A DNA stretch of 64,000 nt, from NCBI RefSeq assembly GCF_946887195.1, contig NZ_CAMPKE010000010.1:89108-153107 (forward strand), in the 5' to 3' direction. The notes under the pieces are model-generated. The model was given only the letters and a program-made list of their open reading frames with translations, made no database searches and had not been told where the DNA came from. The translations under genes were made by a program, and so were the position numbers. The DNA is from an uncultured Halomonas sp. (GTDB lineage Bacteria; Pseudomonadota; Gammaproteobacteria; Pseudomonadales; Halomonadaceae). Positions 45,534-57,444 of this stretch are shown here, one piece after another. How positions within the stretch are numbered: the first letter of the stretch is position 1; every line of letters begins with the position of its first letter.

Positions 45534-46085
45534 ATGTCGCAATCCTCTTTCTGGCGTGCAGCTGCCTTGTCCAGCCTCCTGCTTGGCAGTAGCGCAACGT
45601 GGGCCGGCGACGGCCATGACCATGGCGAAGCCGCTCCTGCCCCCGCAGCGGCCGCGCTTCCGCGCTTTGCCGCAGTTTCCGATGACTTCGAACTGGTGGG
45701 TGTGCTGAACGGCCAGCGTCTCACACTCTACCTCGACCATGCTGCCGACAACCGGCCGGTGACCGATGGCGAGCTGACCCTCGAGCTGGGTGGTCAACAG
45801 GTAAAGGTCAGCTCACACGGGGTTGGAGAGTTCGAGGCCGATCTGACTGAGCCGCTATCCGATGGCGAGACCTCAATCATGGCCACTATTACTGCGCAGG
45901 GCCAATCGGACCTGTTGACGGGCGTTCTCGATGTTCATAGCGAAGACGCCGAACACGAGCATGCCGTCGCATCCGGCCGTGTGGTCGTACTAGGTGGCGG
46001 TGCCGCAGTCCTCGGCGTCGGTGTCCTAGCGTGGGCGCTGCGCAGACGTACACGCACCAACGGTGCACTGCGAGGTGCAGCATGA
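45534..46085 (+). CDS. Periplasmic/membrane-anchored protein between czcC and czcB
   Basis: A 183-residue protein: signal peptide (ending TWAGD), a short HDHGEA stretch, a beta-rich domain (about 40-140) and one C-terminal membrane helix (about 148-168) with a basic tail. The beta domain resembles the N-terminal extension of CzcB-type adaptors, here as a separate protein. ATG 45534 gives the clean signal peptide. It overlaps czcB by 4 bases, so it is part of the Czc complex or its metal supply by context. Function not proven. Confidence 0.72.
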   Translation: MSQSSFWRAAALSSLLLGSSATWAGDGHDHGEAAPAPAAAALPRFAAVSDDFELVGVLNGQRLTLYLDHAADNRPVTDGELTLELGGQQVKVSSHGVGEFEADLTEPLSDGETSIMATITAQGQSDLLTGVLDVHSEDAEHEHAVASGRVVVLGGGAAVLGVGVLAWALRRRTRTNGALRGAA

Positions 46086-47197
46086 AGCGCAACTTCCGTT
46101 TCCTAATGACGACGGCCATGGCGGCTGCATTGGCTCTGGCTGCTCCCGCGTTCGCTCACGACGGCCATGACCACGGCGACGAAGCGCCGGCTGCGTCTTC
46201 CAATGGCCCCCAGCGCCAGCCTGATGGCAGCGTGTTTCTTCCGAAACCGTCGCAACGTCAGATCGGTGTACGCACCCAGCTGATCAAGCAGGAGCCCTTG
46301 GCCCGCAGCCATGAACTGGCTGGCAAAGTAATCATGGACCCGACGACAGGCGGCAAGGTCCAGGCAATGGTAATGGGCCGGCTGGTGCCCGGGCCGGATG
46401 GTCTGCCGCAGATCGGCCAATCCGTGCGCAAGGGCCAGGTGCTGGCTTACATCGAACCGGCCAGCGGTGTGCTGGAGCGCTCAGGCCAGATGGCCCAGGT
46501 TGCCGAGCTGCGTGCGGGCCAAGCGCTCGCGCAGAAGCGCTTGGCCCGGCTGCGCGAGCTGTCGGAGACCGTGCCCCGCAAGGAGATCGAAGCAGCCGAA
46601 AGCGAAGTGAACAGCCTGACCGAACGCGCCCGCGCCTTGAGCGGGGGCCTCGCCGGCAGGGACGTACTGAAGGCCCCAGTCAGCGGCGTCATCGCATCCA
46701 GCCCCGCAGTTGCCGGGCAGGTCGTGGATGCGCGCGAACTGGTGTTTGAGGTGGTCGATCCGACCCAACTGCGCATCGAGGCGCTTGCCTACGATCCGGC
46801 AATGGCACAGAACCTGGCCGGTGCTGCACTCGCAGTAGGCGGTCAGAAGGTGCCGCTGAGCTTCGTCGGTGCCGCCAGCAGCCTGCGCGAGCAGGCCCTG
46901 CCCATGCTGTTCAAGGGCACCAGCGAAAGCCTCTCGCGCTTGGCGGTCGGTATGCCGGTGGTGGTCTTCGTGCAAGAGGCGACGACGGTACCTGGCTACC
47001 GCGTGCCTTCCGGTGCGCTGATGAAGAACCCTGCCAACCAGAACATCGTCTGGGTCAAAGACCAGGCCGAGCGCTTCGAGCCGCGTGTCGTGAACATCAC
47101 TCCTTTGGATGGTGCATCCATCGCTGTCACTTCGGGCCTGGCGGACGGCGACCGCGTGGTTGTCGAGGGCGCGTCCCTGATCAATCAAGTTCGTTGA
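46082..47197 (+). CDS. czcB: Heavy-metal efflux adaptor protein (CzcB type)
   Basis: A 371-residue membrane fusion protein. Signal peptide (ending AFAHD), His-rich HDGHDHGDE segment, lipoyl-like (VRKGQVLAYIEPAS) and coiled-coil (about 130-190) parts, a beta-barrel domain and a C-terminal membrane-proximal domain (VVNITPLDGASIAVTSGLADGDRVVVEG). It connects CzcA with CzcC. ATG start overlaps the preceding stop. Confidence 0.9.
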   Translation: MKRNFRFLMTTAMAAALALAAPAFAHDGHDHGDEAPAASSNGPQRQPDGSVFLPKPSQRQIGVRTQLIKQEPLARSHELAGKVIMDPTTGGKVQAMVMGRLVPGPDGLPQIGQSVRKGQVLAYIEPASGVLERSGQMAQVAELRAGQALAQKRLARLRELSETVPRKEIEAAESEVNSLTERARALSGGLAGRDVLKAPVSGVIASSPAVAGQVVDARELVFEVVDPTQLRIEALAYDPAMAQNLAGAALAVGGQKVPLSFVGAASSLREQALPMLFKGTSESLSRLAVGMPVVVFVQEATTVPGYRVPSGALMKNPANQNIVWVKDQAERFEPRVVNITPLDGASIAVTSGLADGDRVVVEGASLINQVR

Positions 47198-47210
47198 GGG
47201 GCACCATTCC

Positions 47211-50200
47211 ATGTTCAAGTGGCTTCTCGAAAATAGCTTACGAAACCGGCTCCTGGTCATCATCGGGGCGCTGGTGCTGATGGCGTATGGCGCGTTCACC
47301 CTGACGCGCACGCCGGTAGATGTCTTTCCCGATCTCAACAAGCCGACCGTCACTCTCATGACGGAGGCTGGCGGCATGGCTGCCGAAGAAGTCGAGCAAC
47401 TCATCACGTTCCCGCTCGAAACGGCCATGAACGGCCTGCCCAGCGTCGAAAGCGTGCGCTCGGTCTCCAGCGCCGGGCTTTCCTTCATCTACGTGACATT
47501 TGACTGGAAGACCGACATCTTCCGGGCGCGCCAGATGGTCTCCGAACGCCTGACGTCCATGGAGGAAGGGCTAGCCCCGGGCGTGACGCCCACTATGGGG
47601 CCAATCAGCTCAGTGATGGGCGAGATCATGCAGATTGCAATCCCCATCGGTGCCAAGCCCTCAGGGCAGAAGAACGCAGCCCCGCCGCTGTCGGCCATGG
47701 ACACTCGCGAGTACGCGGACTGGGTGCTACGCCCCCGGCTGATGGCCATACCTGGTGTTGCCCAAGTCATCCCGATCGGAGGCGAGGTCCGTCAGTTCCA
47801 GGTCCAGCCCAACACCACGCGTATGTCAGAGCTGGGCGTGACTGCGTCCGATCTGGATGCGGCTCTCAAGGGCTTCTCCGCGAACACTTCCGGCGGCTTC
47901 CTGGAGATCAATGGCCGCGAGTACCTGATCCGCAACCTGGGCCGCACGTCCCGACTCGACGACCTGCGTAACCTGCCTCTCGCGGTGCGTGCGGGCCAAC
48001 CCATCCTGCTCCACCAGGTCGCCGATGTTCAGTTTGCGCCAGCCATCAAGCGCGGCGATGCGGGCTTCGAGGGCCTGCCAGCCGTGATCCTGGGCATCCA
48101 AAAGCAGCCCACGGCCGATACGATTGCACTGACCCGCTCGATCGAGTCAGCGTTGGCGGACATGAAGGGCTCACTGCCGGCTGGCATGGCCGAGCCACAG
48201 GTGACCTTCCGACAAGCCAACTTCATCGAGGCGTCCATCAGCACGCTGCAAGGCAAGCTCATCGGCGCATCGGTCTTCGTGGCGGTGATCCTGTTCTTCT
48301 TCCTGGGCACTTTGCGCCCCCTGGTGATCGCGTTGACCGCGATTCCTGCCTCGATCTTCGTGACCGGGCTGGTGTTCCACTATTTCGGCCTATCAATCAA
48401 CACCATGACGCTCGGTGGGCTGGCGATCGCCATCGGCGGTCTCGTGGACGATGCTGTGGTCGATGTGGAGAACATCATGCGGCGGCTCAAGGAGGACCGC
48501 ACCCGCCACCCTGAGAACCGGCTGACGCCCCTGGTCATCGTTGCCAGGGCCTCGATGGAGGTTCGCTCGGCGATTCTCTACGCCACGATGATCATTGTGC
48601 TGGTGTTCCTGCCTCTGTTCGCGCTGCCGGGGATGGAGGGGCGCTTGTTCGTGCCGCTGGGCATCGCCTTCATCGTCTCCACGCTGGCCTCGCTGCTGGT
48701 CTCTGTGACGGTCACTCCGGTGCTTTCGTACTACCTGCTGCCCAAGATGAGGACGCTGGACCATGGCGACACTCGGCTTCTAGCCTGGTTGAAGACGCGC
48801 TATCAGGGCGGCCTGCAGCGGGTCTTGCAGCGGCCGCGTGCCGCCCTTGGCATGGCCGCTGTGGCTGTCACACTGGCTGTCGCCGCGGTGCCATTCTTCC
48901 CGACCACGTTCCTGCCCCCGTTCAATGAAGGAACGTTGCTGGTGGGCCTGCGCCTGAATCCCGGTGTGACGCTGGCCGAATCTTCGGCGCTTGCCCAGCA
49001 AGCCGAGCTGCTGGTCGCGCAGGTGCCAGAGGTGCAGCACGTGGGCCGGCGCAGCGGACGGGCCGAGCTGGACGAGCATGCCGAAGGCGTGCATGTCAGC
49101 GAGCTGGACGTGGGCCTGCTGCCCGCCTCGGAGCTAAAGCGCTCCATGGAGGAGATCACCGCCGACATCCGTTCGCGTCTGGCTCACTTGCCCGGCTCCA
49201 TCGGCATTGGCCAGCCGATCTCGCACCGCATCGACCACATGTTGTCGGGGGTGCGCTCGCAGATCGCCATCAAGGTGTTCGGCGAGGACCTGGACGTCCT
49301 GCGCGGGCAGGCGGATCTGCTGCGCGCCAAGCTGGCCGGAATTCCGGGGCTTGCTGACCTGGAGATCGAAAAGCAGGTCCTTGCGCCGCAGATCAAAATC
49401 CGCGTGGATTATGCGGCGGCGGGACGCTACGGCGTGGCCGCACCGCAAATTCTGTCCACGCTACAAAGCCTGGTCGAAGGCGAAAAGATCACCGAGGTCA
49501 TCGAGGGCAACCGCCGCTTCGCGCTGGTGGTTCGCCTGCCCGAGCAGGCGCGGTCGATTGAGGGCTTGAGCCGCATCCTCATCGACACGCCCATGGGTCG
49601 GGTCCCGTTGTCGCGCCTTGCCACCATCGAAGACAGCGACGGCCCCAACCAGGTCAGCCGCGACGATGGCCGTCGGCGCATAGTTTTGTCGGCCAACGCT
49701 CAGAGACGGCCGCTGTCCGAAGTAGTGGCCGACATACGCAGCGTCGTCCAAGAAGTGCGCTTGCCCGAAGGCTACTTCATCACGCTGGGCGGCCAGTTCC
49801 AGGCACAAGAGGAAGCCTCGCGACTGGTGGGCCTGCTGTCCATCGTCTCCCTGACGCTCATGTTCGTGGTGTTGTACACGCGCTACAAGTCGGTCGCCCT
49901 ATCGGCGCTCATCATGGTGAACATTCCATTGGCCCTGGTCGGCGCCGTGCTGGGGCTGTGGCTGTCTGGCCAGCCGTTGTCCGTGGCCGCTCTGGTCGGC
50001 TTCATCACGCTCGCGGGTATTTCTGTGCGCAACGGCATCCTGAAGGTGAGCCACTACCTCAACCTCATGCGCATGGAGGGCGAGGACTTCGACCAGAAGA
50101 TGATCGTGCGTGGCTCGCTCGAACGGCTTTCCCCGGTTCTGATGACCGCGCTGGTCACGGCCTTCGCACTGGCCCCGCTGTTGTTCGAGGCGTCACGACC

Positions 50201-50357
50201 CGGTACTGAGATCCTGCACCCCGTCGCGGTGGTGATCTTCTCGGGGCTGGTCAGCTCCACGCTGCTGGACACCTTCCTTACACCCGCCATGTTCTGGCTG
50301 TTCGGCCGCAAGCCTGCCGAACGCCTGCTGGACGACCGCGACGCGGGGGCATTCTGA
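47211..50357 (+). CDS. czcA: Heavy-metal RND exporter (CzcA/HME type)
   Basis: A 1048-residue RND proton/metal antiporter of the HME class. FPDLNKPTVTLMTEAGGMAAEEVEQLITFPLE is the family start; TM4 reads GGLAIAIGGLVDDAVVDVENIMRRL, with the acidic proton-relay pair but without the DFG of classical Zn/Co/Cd CzcA, so the HME subgroup differs and the metal cannot be fixed from this motif. Twelve membrane segments and two large periplasmic loops are present without interruption. It lies 13 bases after czcB. Confidence 0.92.
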   Translation: MFKWLLENSLRNRLLVIIGALVLMAYGAFTLTRTPVDVFPDLNKPTVTLMTEAGGMAAEEVEQLITFPLETAMNGLPSVESVRSVSSAGLSFIYVTFDWKTDIFRARQMVSERLTSMEEGLAPGVTPTMGPISSVMGEIMQIAIPIGAKPSGQKNAAPPLSAMDTREYADWVLRPRLMAIPGVAQVIPIGGEVRQFQVQPNTTRMSELGVTASDLDAALKGFSANTSGGFLEINGREYLIRNLGRTSRLDDLRNLPLAVRAGQPILLHQVADVQFAPAIKRGDAGFEGLPAVILGIQKQPTADTIALTRSIESALADMKGSLPAGMAEPQVTFRQANFIEASISTLQGKLIGASVFVAVILFFFLGTLRPLVIALTAIPASIFVTGLVFHYFGLSINTMTLGGLAIAIGGLVDDAVVDVENIMRRLKEDRTRHPENRLTPLVIVARASMEVRSAILYATMIIVLVFLPLFALPGMEGRLFVPLGIAFIVSTLASLLVSVTVTPVLSYYLLPKMRTLDHGDTRLLAWLKTRYQGGLQRVLQRPRAALGMAAVAVTLAVAAVPFFPTTFLPPFNEGTLLVGLRLNPGVTLAESSALAQQAELLVAQVPEVQHVGRRSGRAELDEHAEGVHVSELDVGLLPASELKRSMEEITADIRSRLAHLPGSIGIGQPISHRIDHMLSGVRSQIAIKVFGEDLDVLRGQADLLRAKLAGIPGLADLEIEKQVLAPQIKIRVDYAAAGRYGVAAPQILSTLQSLVEGEKITEVIEGNRRFALVVRLPEQARSIEGLSRILIDTPMGRVPLSRLATIEDSDGPNQVSRDDGRRRIVLSANAQRRPLSEVVADIRSVVQEVRLPEGYFITLGGQFQAQEEASRLVGLLSIVSLTLMFVVLYTRYKSVALSALIMVNIPLALVGAVLGLWLSGQPLSVAALVGFITLAGISVRNGILKVSHYLNLMRMEGEDFDQKMIVRGSLERLSPVLMTALVTAFALAPLLFEASRPGTEILHPVAVVIFSGLVSSTLLDTFLTPAMFWLFGRKPAERLLDDRDAGAF

Positions 50358-50410
50358 TGCAACGCCTTCTGTCACCCGATTTCAACCACCGTAACCCTAT
50401 AGGAGCTTTC

Positions 50411-50809
50411 ATGTCTGTTCGATTTCGTTCCCTCACGGCTGGCACCGCCCTCGCCCTGGCATCCGTCACCGCCTTCGCCGCAGGCGACCATGACCACGCG
50501 CATGACCACAAGCCGCTGCATGGTGGCGTCGTGACCGAAGTCCGGGACGTGGACTACGAGTTGGTCGTTCAGCCCGCAGCAGCGCAACTCTACCTGCGCG
50601 ACCACGGCAAGCAGGTCAACGTAAGCAACACCAAAGCCAAGCTCACGCTGTTGACCGGCTCACAAAAGCAGGAGGTGCAACTCACGCCTGCCGCGGACGG
50701 AAGCCGCCTCGAAGGCAGCGGGACCTTCGCCGCAGCCAAGGGCACGAAGGCCGTTGTCCAAGTCGAACGTGGGGGCAATACCGCGAGCGCCCGGTTCGTT
50801 CTTCCGTAG
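50411..50809 (+). CDS. Small periplasmic His-rich protein of the czc operon
   Basis: A 132-residue exported protein with a signal peptide (ending AFAAGD) followed by HDHAHDHKPLHGG, then a beta-rich domain with no cysteine. GGAG precedes ATG 50411. It follows czcA after about 50 bases. A periplasmic metal-binding role (buffer or donor to CzcB) is likely from the His cluster and neighbours, but the domain family is not one I can name. Confidence 0.75.
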   Translation: MSVRFRSLTAGTALALASVTAFAAGDHDHAHDHKPLHGGVVTEVRDVDYELVVQPAAAQLYLRDHGKQVNVSNTKAKLTLLTGSQKQEVQLTPAADGSRLEGSGTFAAAKGTKAVVQVERGGNTASARFVLP

Positions 50810-50914
50810 TGTTCAACGTGATCGTCAGGGAACGAGCTGTAATCTGGCGACCACCTGACAAAAGGCGCGACATAGGCGCTCACTATTTCCTCAAAAACTT
50901 TGGAGATGTAAATC

Positions 50915-52342
50915 ATGGACATGCATTTCGACGTCATTGTTATCGGTGCCGGCCCTGGCGGATACATCGCGGCCATTCGCGCTGCCCAATTAGGCATGAA
51001 GGTCGCTTGTGTAGATGCCTGGAAGAACAAGGACGGAAAGCCAGCACCTGGCGGTACCTGCAACAACATCGGTTGTATCCCTTCGAAAGCGCTACTGCAG
51101 TCGTCAGAGAACTTTGAACAAGCCAAGCACCACTTTGGCACGCACGGCATCTCCACGGGTGATCTGCGCATGGATGTGACCACGATGCTGGAACGTAAGA
51201 ATCAGGTGGTGAAGTCCAGCAACGAAGGCATCCTTTATCTGTTCCGCAAAAACAAGGTCCAGTTCTTCAACGGCCTGGCGTCTTTCACCAGGACTGTCGA
51301 TGGTGGCTTCGAGGTGAGCGTCGCCGCCGATGAGGCTGTTACCTTGGTGGGCAAGCAGATCATCGTTGCCACAGGCTCCAACGTGCGGCCGCTCCCCAAC
51401 CTACCGTTCGATGAGCGGGTCGTGCTCTCCAACGACGGCGCGCTGAACATCGCGGCCGTGCCCAATCGGTTGACCGTCATCGGTGCCGGCGTGATCGGCC
51501 TGGAGCTGGGCTCCGTTTGGCGCCGCCTGGGGGCGGATGTCACGATCCTCGAAGGCTTGCCCAGCTTCCTGCCAATCGTCGACCAAGCCATCGCCAAGGA
51601 GGCGAAGAAGGCGTTCGACAAGCAAGCCCTGAAGATCGAACTAGGTGCGAAGGTTCGCGAAGTCAATGCAACCGAGGCCGGCGTGACTATTCACTACACC
51701 GACAGCCAGGGCCAGACGCAGTCCTTGCAGGCAGACAAAGTGATCGTGGCTATCGGCCGTGTGCCCAACACCGAAGGCCTGAATCCGGCCGCCGTGGGAC
51801 TCCAACTGGATGAGCGCGGCGCCGTGGTGGTGGACGATGCATGCCGCACCAGTGTGCCCGGCATCTGGGCCATCGGTGACGTGGTGCGTGGCCCGATGTT
51901 GGCGCACAAGGCGGAAGAGGAAGGTGTCGCAGTGGCCGAGCGCATTGCCGGCCAGCACGGTCACGTCGATTTCAACACGATCCCCAACGTCATCTACACC
52001 AGCCCGGAGATTGCCTGGGTAGGCCGCACCGAGCAGCAGCTCAAAGAGCAGGGCACCGCCTATCGAATCGGTTCCTTCCCGTTCATGGCCAATGGCCGCG
52101 CGCGTGCACTGGGCGACACGACGGGCCTCGTCAAGGTGATCGCCGATTCTGCCACGGACGAGATACTCGGCGTGCATGTAGTCGGCCCGCAGGCCAGCGA
52201 ACTGGTGGCCGAGGCCGTGATCGCCATGGCGTTCAAGGCCAGCAGCGAAGACATCGCCCGCATCTGCTTTGCCCATCCGACCCTCTCCGAGACGTTCAAA
52301 GAGGCCTCGCTGGCAGTGGACAAGCGCGCGCTCAACTTCTGA
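50915..52342 (+). CDS. lpd: Dihydrolipoamide dehydrogenase (E3)
   Basis: A 475-residue flavoenzyme that reoxidises lipoyl groups of 2-oxoacid dehydrogenase and glycine cleavage complexes with NAD+. FAD motif GAGPGG (11-16), redox pair C49/C54 in GGTCNNIGCIPSK (most relatives have CLNVGC), NAD domain VIGAGVIGLELGSVW, and the catalytic FAHPTLSE with His-Glu. All parts are intact. Why it lies on a metal-resistance element is unclear; it is a known target of arsenite and cadmium through its dithiol, so a spare copy is a possible explanation. Confidence 0.88.
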   Translation: MDMHFDVIVIGAGPGGYIAAIRAAQLGMKVACVDAWKNKDGKPAPGGTCNNIGCIPSKALLQSSENFEQAKHHFGTHGISTGDLRMDVTTMLERKNQVVKSSNEGILYLFRKNKVQFFNGLASFTRTVDGGFEVSVAADEAVTLVGKQIIVATGSNVRPLPNLPFDERVVLSNDGALNIAAVPNRLTVIGAGVIGLELGSVWRRLGADVTILEGLPSFLPIVDQAIAKEAKKAFDKQALKIELGAKVREVNATEAGVTIHYTDSQGQTQSLQADKVIVAIGRVPNTEGLNPAAVGLQLDERGAVVVDDACRTSVPGIWAIGDVVRGPMLAHKAEEEGVAVAERIAGQHGHVDFNTIPNVIYTSPEIAWVGRTEQQLKEQGTAYRIGSFPFMANGRARALGDTTGLVKVIADSATDEILGVHVVGPQASELVAEAVIAMAFKASSEDIARICFAHPTLSETFKEASLAVDKRALNF

Positions 52343-52451
52343 TTGATCGGAAGCGGCATCCAAACCGCCTCACCGAACGCAGCTGCGGGCGGTGGGGCGC
52401 ATATCGCCATGGAACGTAGGCCACGCTGCAACGGCATGCTATGCCCAACAG

Positions 52452-52808
52452 TTACTCGTCGTTGTGGTCTTCCGCGATGTGGGTGGCCATATCCAGCAGC
52501 ACCTGGTTCACGTGCTTGTCCGCCACCTCATAGAAGATCTGTTTGGCCTGGCGCACGCCCTTGACCAGGCGAGCACCGCGCAGCAGCCGCAGGTGGTGGC
52601 TCACCAGCGACTGCGAGAGTTCGAGGGTTTCAGCGATATCCCCGACCGAGGATGAGCCCTTCATGCAGCACAGCATGATTCTCAGCCGGGACGGGTCACC
52701 CAGGAGGCGGAATGTCTCAGCCAAGATGGTCACGTCATTCTGTGACAGCGATTCCAAATTGGCGCTGGGATCCTTCGGTGGGGTACTGAATGGCTTACTT
52801 GTATTCAT
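52452..52808 (-). CDS. Second ArsR/SmtB-family metal sensor
   Basis: A 118-residue paralog of the 40734 sensor, closely similar from SQxDVxxLAETFRLLGD to the end. Helix-turn-helix LELSQSLVSHHLRLLRGARLV; alpha-5 site D97, H99, H110, E113 intact; an added CC pair (LCCMK, residues 47-48) in helix 3. ATG 52808 is chosen over an upstream in-frame ATG at 52862. It faces away from copA across a 235-bp gap and converges on lpd. The target is unknown; the shared operators of the element are candidates. Confidence 0.87.
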   Translation of the reverse strand: MNTSKPFSTPPKDPSANLESLSQNDVTILAETFRLLGDPSRLRIMLCCMKGSSSVGDIAETLELSQSLVSHHLRLLRGARLVKGVRQAKQIFYEVADKHVNQVLLDMATHIAEDHNDE

Positions 52809-52976
52809 TTTTAAAATATTTCCTAACCTCGAATGGCTGTTTTCGCCCTTCAGAATTAACAAGGCAGCAGCCGCTTAGGCGCGCGCAGCAAAGAACCAGT
52901 GCGAGCCTGGCAGGCAAGGCCTCCGCTCCCCGTGCACCGGGTCATTTCTGAAACCTGACAGCATCCGAAAAAGCGC

Positions 52977-53007
52977 TTGACCTTCCCACGATGGTAAACC
53001 CTAAGCT
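52977..53007 (+). promoter_or_regulatory. CueR-type promoter of copA
   Basis: TTGACC (52977-52982) and TAAGCT (53002-53007) are 19 bases apart, with TTCCCA...TGG dyad halves in the spacer. Transcription would start near 53014, which argues for ATG 53044 rather than 53014 as the copA start. Confidence 0.8.
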
Positions 53008-53043
53008 CCCTCCATGTCGAATTTCAACTATGGGAAGCACACC

Positions 53044-55539
<2,496 letters not shown>

Positions 55540-55554
55540 GAAAGGAGGAACACC

Positions 55555-56034
55555 ATGAACATCGGTGAAGCATCCAAGGCCTCGAAGGTCTCGGCCAAAA
55601 TGATCCGCTACTACGAGCAAATCGGTCTGATCCCTCCGGCTGACCGCACCGATTCGGGCTACCGCGCCTATACCCAGGACGACGTTCACCGGTTGCATTT
55701 CATCCGGCGTTCGCGCGACCTCGGCTTCTCGGTAGCCGAGATCACGGACTTGCTGGGACTGTGGAATGACAAGTCGCGCCAGAGTGCTGATGTAAAGCGT
55801 CTGGCCCAGCAACACATCGACGAGTTGGACCGGCGCATCGAGAGCATGCTGGAGATGGCCGCGACGCTCAAGGCGCTGATCCGGTGTTGCGCCGGCGACG
55901 AACGGCCCGACTGCCCGATCCTGCACACGCTGGAGCAGCCCGATACCAGTGACAACAAGCCCGAAGCGCGCACTGGCGCAGTGCCGCGCCGCGCGCGAGC
56001 CAACGCAGCAGGAAAAAAGCCGCGTGCGCACTGA
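55555..56034 (+). CDS. cueR: Copper-responsive MerR-family activator
   Basis: A 159-residue MerR protein. N-terminal winged helix MNIGEASKASKVSAKMIRYYEQIGLI, dimer helix, and the Cu(I) loop CCAGDERPDC near the C-terminus (Cys-x8-Cys including CCAG), the CueR/HmrR pattern for monovalent coinage metals. The tail after this is extended and basic. It probably activates the 19-bp-spacer promoters before copA, copZ and the DUF305 gene. AAGGAGG precedes the ATG. Confidence 0.92.
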   Translation: MNIGEASKASKVSAKMIRYYEQIGLIPPADRTDSGYRAYTQDDVHRLHFIRRSRDLGFSVAEITDLLGLWNDKSRQSADVKRLAQQHIDELDRRIESMLEMAATLKALIRCCAGDERPDCPILHTLEQPDTSDNKPEARTGAVPRRARANAAGKKPRAH

Positions 56035-56049
56035 GCAGCCAGGAGAGAT

Positions 56050-56388
56050 ATGCCCAAAATCACAGTCTTGCCCCATCCTGAACTGGCTCCCGAGGGAGCC
56101 GAACTGAACGTGCCAGCAGGCACTTCGATCTGCGAGGCCCTGCTGGACAACGGCATCGAGATCGAGCATGCCTGCGACATGAGCTGTGCCTGCACGACCT
56201 GTCACTGCATCGTGCGCAAGGGGTTTAATTCTCTAAACGAAGTCGAGGAGTGCGAGGATGATCTGCTCGACCGGGCCTGGGGACTGGAGGCGCAGTCGCG
56301 GCTGAGCTGCCAGGCCATCGTTGCGACCGAAGACCTGACCGTCGAGATCCCCAAGTACACGATCAACCATGCCAAGGAGAACCACTAG
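56050..56388 (+). CDS. fdx: 2Fe-2S ferredoxin, ISC type
   Basis: A 112-residue adrenodoxin-like ferredoxin of the ISC class. Cluster ligands by position: C42, C48, C51 (CDMSCACTTC) and C87, the same numbers as E. coli Fdx, plus the extra C46. It supplies electrons for Fe-S cluster assembly. AGGAG precedes the ATG, 15 bases after cueR, so it appears to belong to the copper operon. Cu(I) damages Fe-S assembly, so carriage here is functionally sensible. Confidence 0.9.
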   Translation: MPKITVLPHPELAPEGAELNVPAGTSICEALLDNGIEIEHACDMSCACTTCHCIVRKGFNSLNEVEECEDDLLDRAWGLEAQSRLSCQAIVATEDLTVEIPKYTINHAKENH

Positions 56389-56611
56389 GAGCCTGCGTGC
56401 TGCCTCAGGCGCACCGGCCTGCGGCAGGGTTGCTCTGGCAGATGGAGGACTGACGGCATTGCAGCCAGATAACCAACCCGTGGGCCAGACCAACCCGCGA
56501 GCCAGGTGTCTACACTCCCTTTGCACGGTCGTCGGTTAGGCTGGAAAGGTCATCAACGTCCTTAAATCCGTGACGGCCGGCCCATGGAAAGTCACACAGG
56601 AGAAGTCCTGC

Positions 56612-57370
56612 ATGTCTGCGCCCAAGCTAGCCACGCTCTACCGAATGGTCATGCCCGGCCATACCTGCCCCTACGGGCTGAAGTCGCTCGATCTGCTCAA
56701 ACGCAAGGGCTACGAGGTCGAGGACAAACACTTGGCGAGCCGCGAGCAGACGGATGCGTTCAAGAAGGAGCATGGCGTCGAGACCACGCCCCAGGTCTTC
56801 ATAAACGGGCGGCGCGTGGGCGGCTACGACGACCTACGCAAATTCTTCGGCATGTCCGTGAAGGACAAGAACGCCGTGACCTACACCCCTGTGATCGCGC
56901 TGTTCGCCATGGCGGCCGCGATGGCGCTGGCGGCGAGCTGGGCGGCCTTCGGCCAGCTCTGGAGCATTCAGGCGGCAGAGTGGCTCGTGGCCTTTGCCAT
57001 GTGTCTCCTGGCGCTGCAGAAGCTCAAGGACGTGGACGGCTTCGCGACGATGTTCCTCAACTACGACCTGCTGGCCAAGCGCTGGGTTCGGTATGCCTAT
57101 TTCTACCCGTTCGCGGAGGCCATCGCAGGCGTCCTGATGGTCGCGGGCGTGGGGATGTGGGTGTCGATTCCGTTGGCGCTGTTCATCGGGACCGTCGGGG
57201 CCGTGTCGGTTTTCAAGGCGGTCTATGTCGATCGCCGGGAACTCAAGTGCGCCTGCGTGGGCGGGGACAGCAACGTGCCGCTGGACTTCGTGTCCCTGAC
57301 CGAGAACCTGATGATGGTGGCGATGGCCCTGTGGATGTGGGCCAAGGTCGCCTACCTTGGGATGCACTGA
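56612..57370 (+). CDS. Glutaredoxin-MauE fusion membrane protein
   Basis: A 252-residue protein. Residues 1-85 form a glutaredoxin (YRMVMPGHTCPYGLKSLDLL with a single active-site Cys, then VETTPQVFINGRRVGGYDDL). Residues about 95-250 hold four membrane helices of the MauE/DoxX-like type with a CACVGG motif in a late loop. Such fusions occur in metal-resistance islands; the membrane part may pass electrons to periplasmic thiols. ATG 56612 is supported by AGGAG. About 220 bases separate it from fdx. Confidence 0.8.
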   Translation: MSAPKLATLYRMVMPGHTCPYGLKSLDLLKRKGYEVEDKHLASREQTDAFKKEHGVETTPQVFINGRRVGGYDDLRKFFGMSVKDKNAVTYTPVIALFAMAAAMALAASWAAFGQLWSIQAAEWLVAFAMCLLALQKLKDVDGFATMFLNYDLLAKRWVRYAYFYPFAEAIAGVLMVAGVGMWVSIPLALFIGTVGAVSVFKAVYVDRRELKCACVGGDSNVPLDFVSLTENLMMVAMALWMWAKVAYLGMH

Positions 57371-57444
57371 GCGCCGCGCCAGATATGGCGCAGCGCACGT
57401 GCTCGCATCGGCCGTCCTGTGTGCATGCCGGCCACGACGCGGTG

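Noticed and set aside
53014..53043. copA start at 53014
   Set aside because: The MerR-type promoter places transcription start at about the same base; ATG 53044 has the ribosome-binding site.
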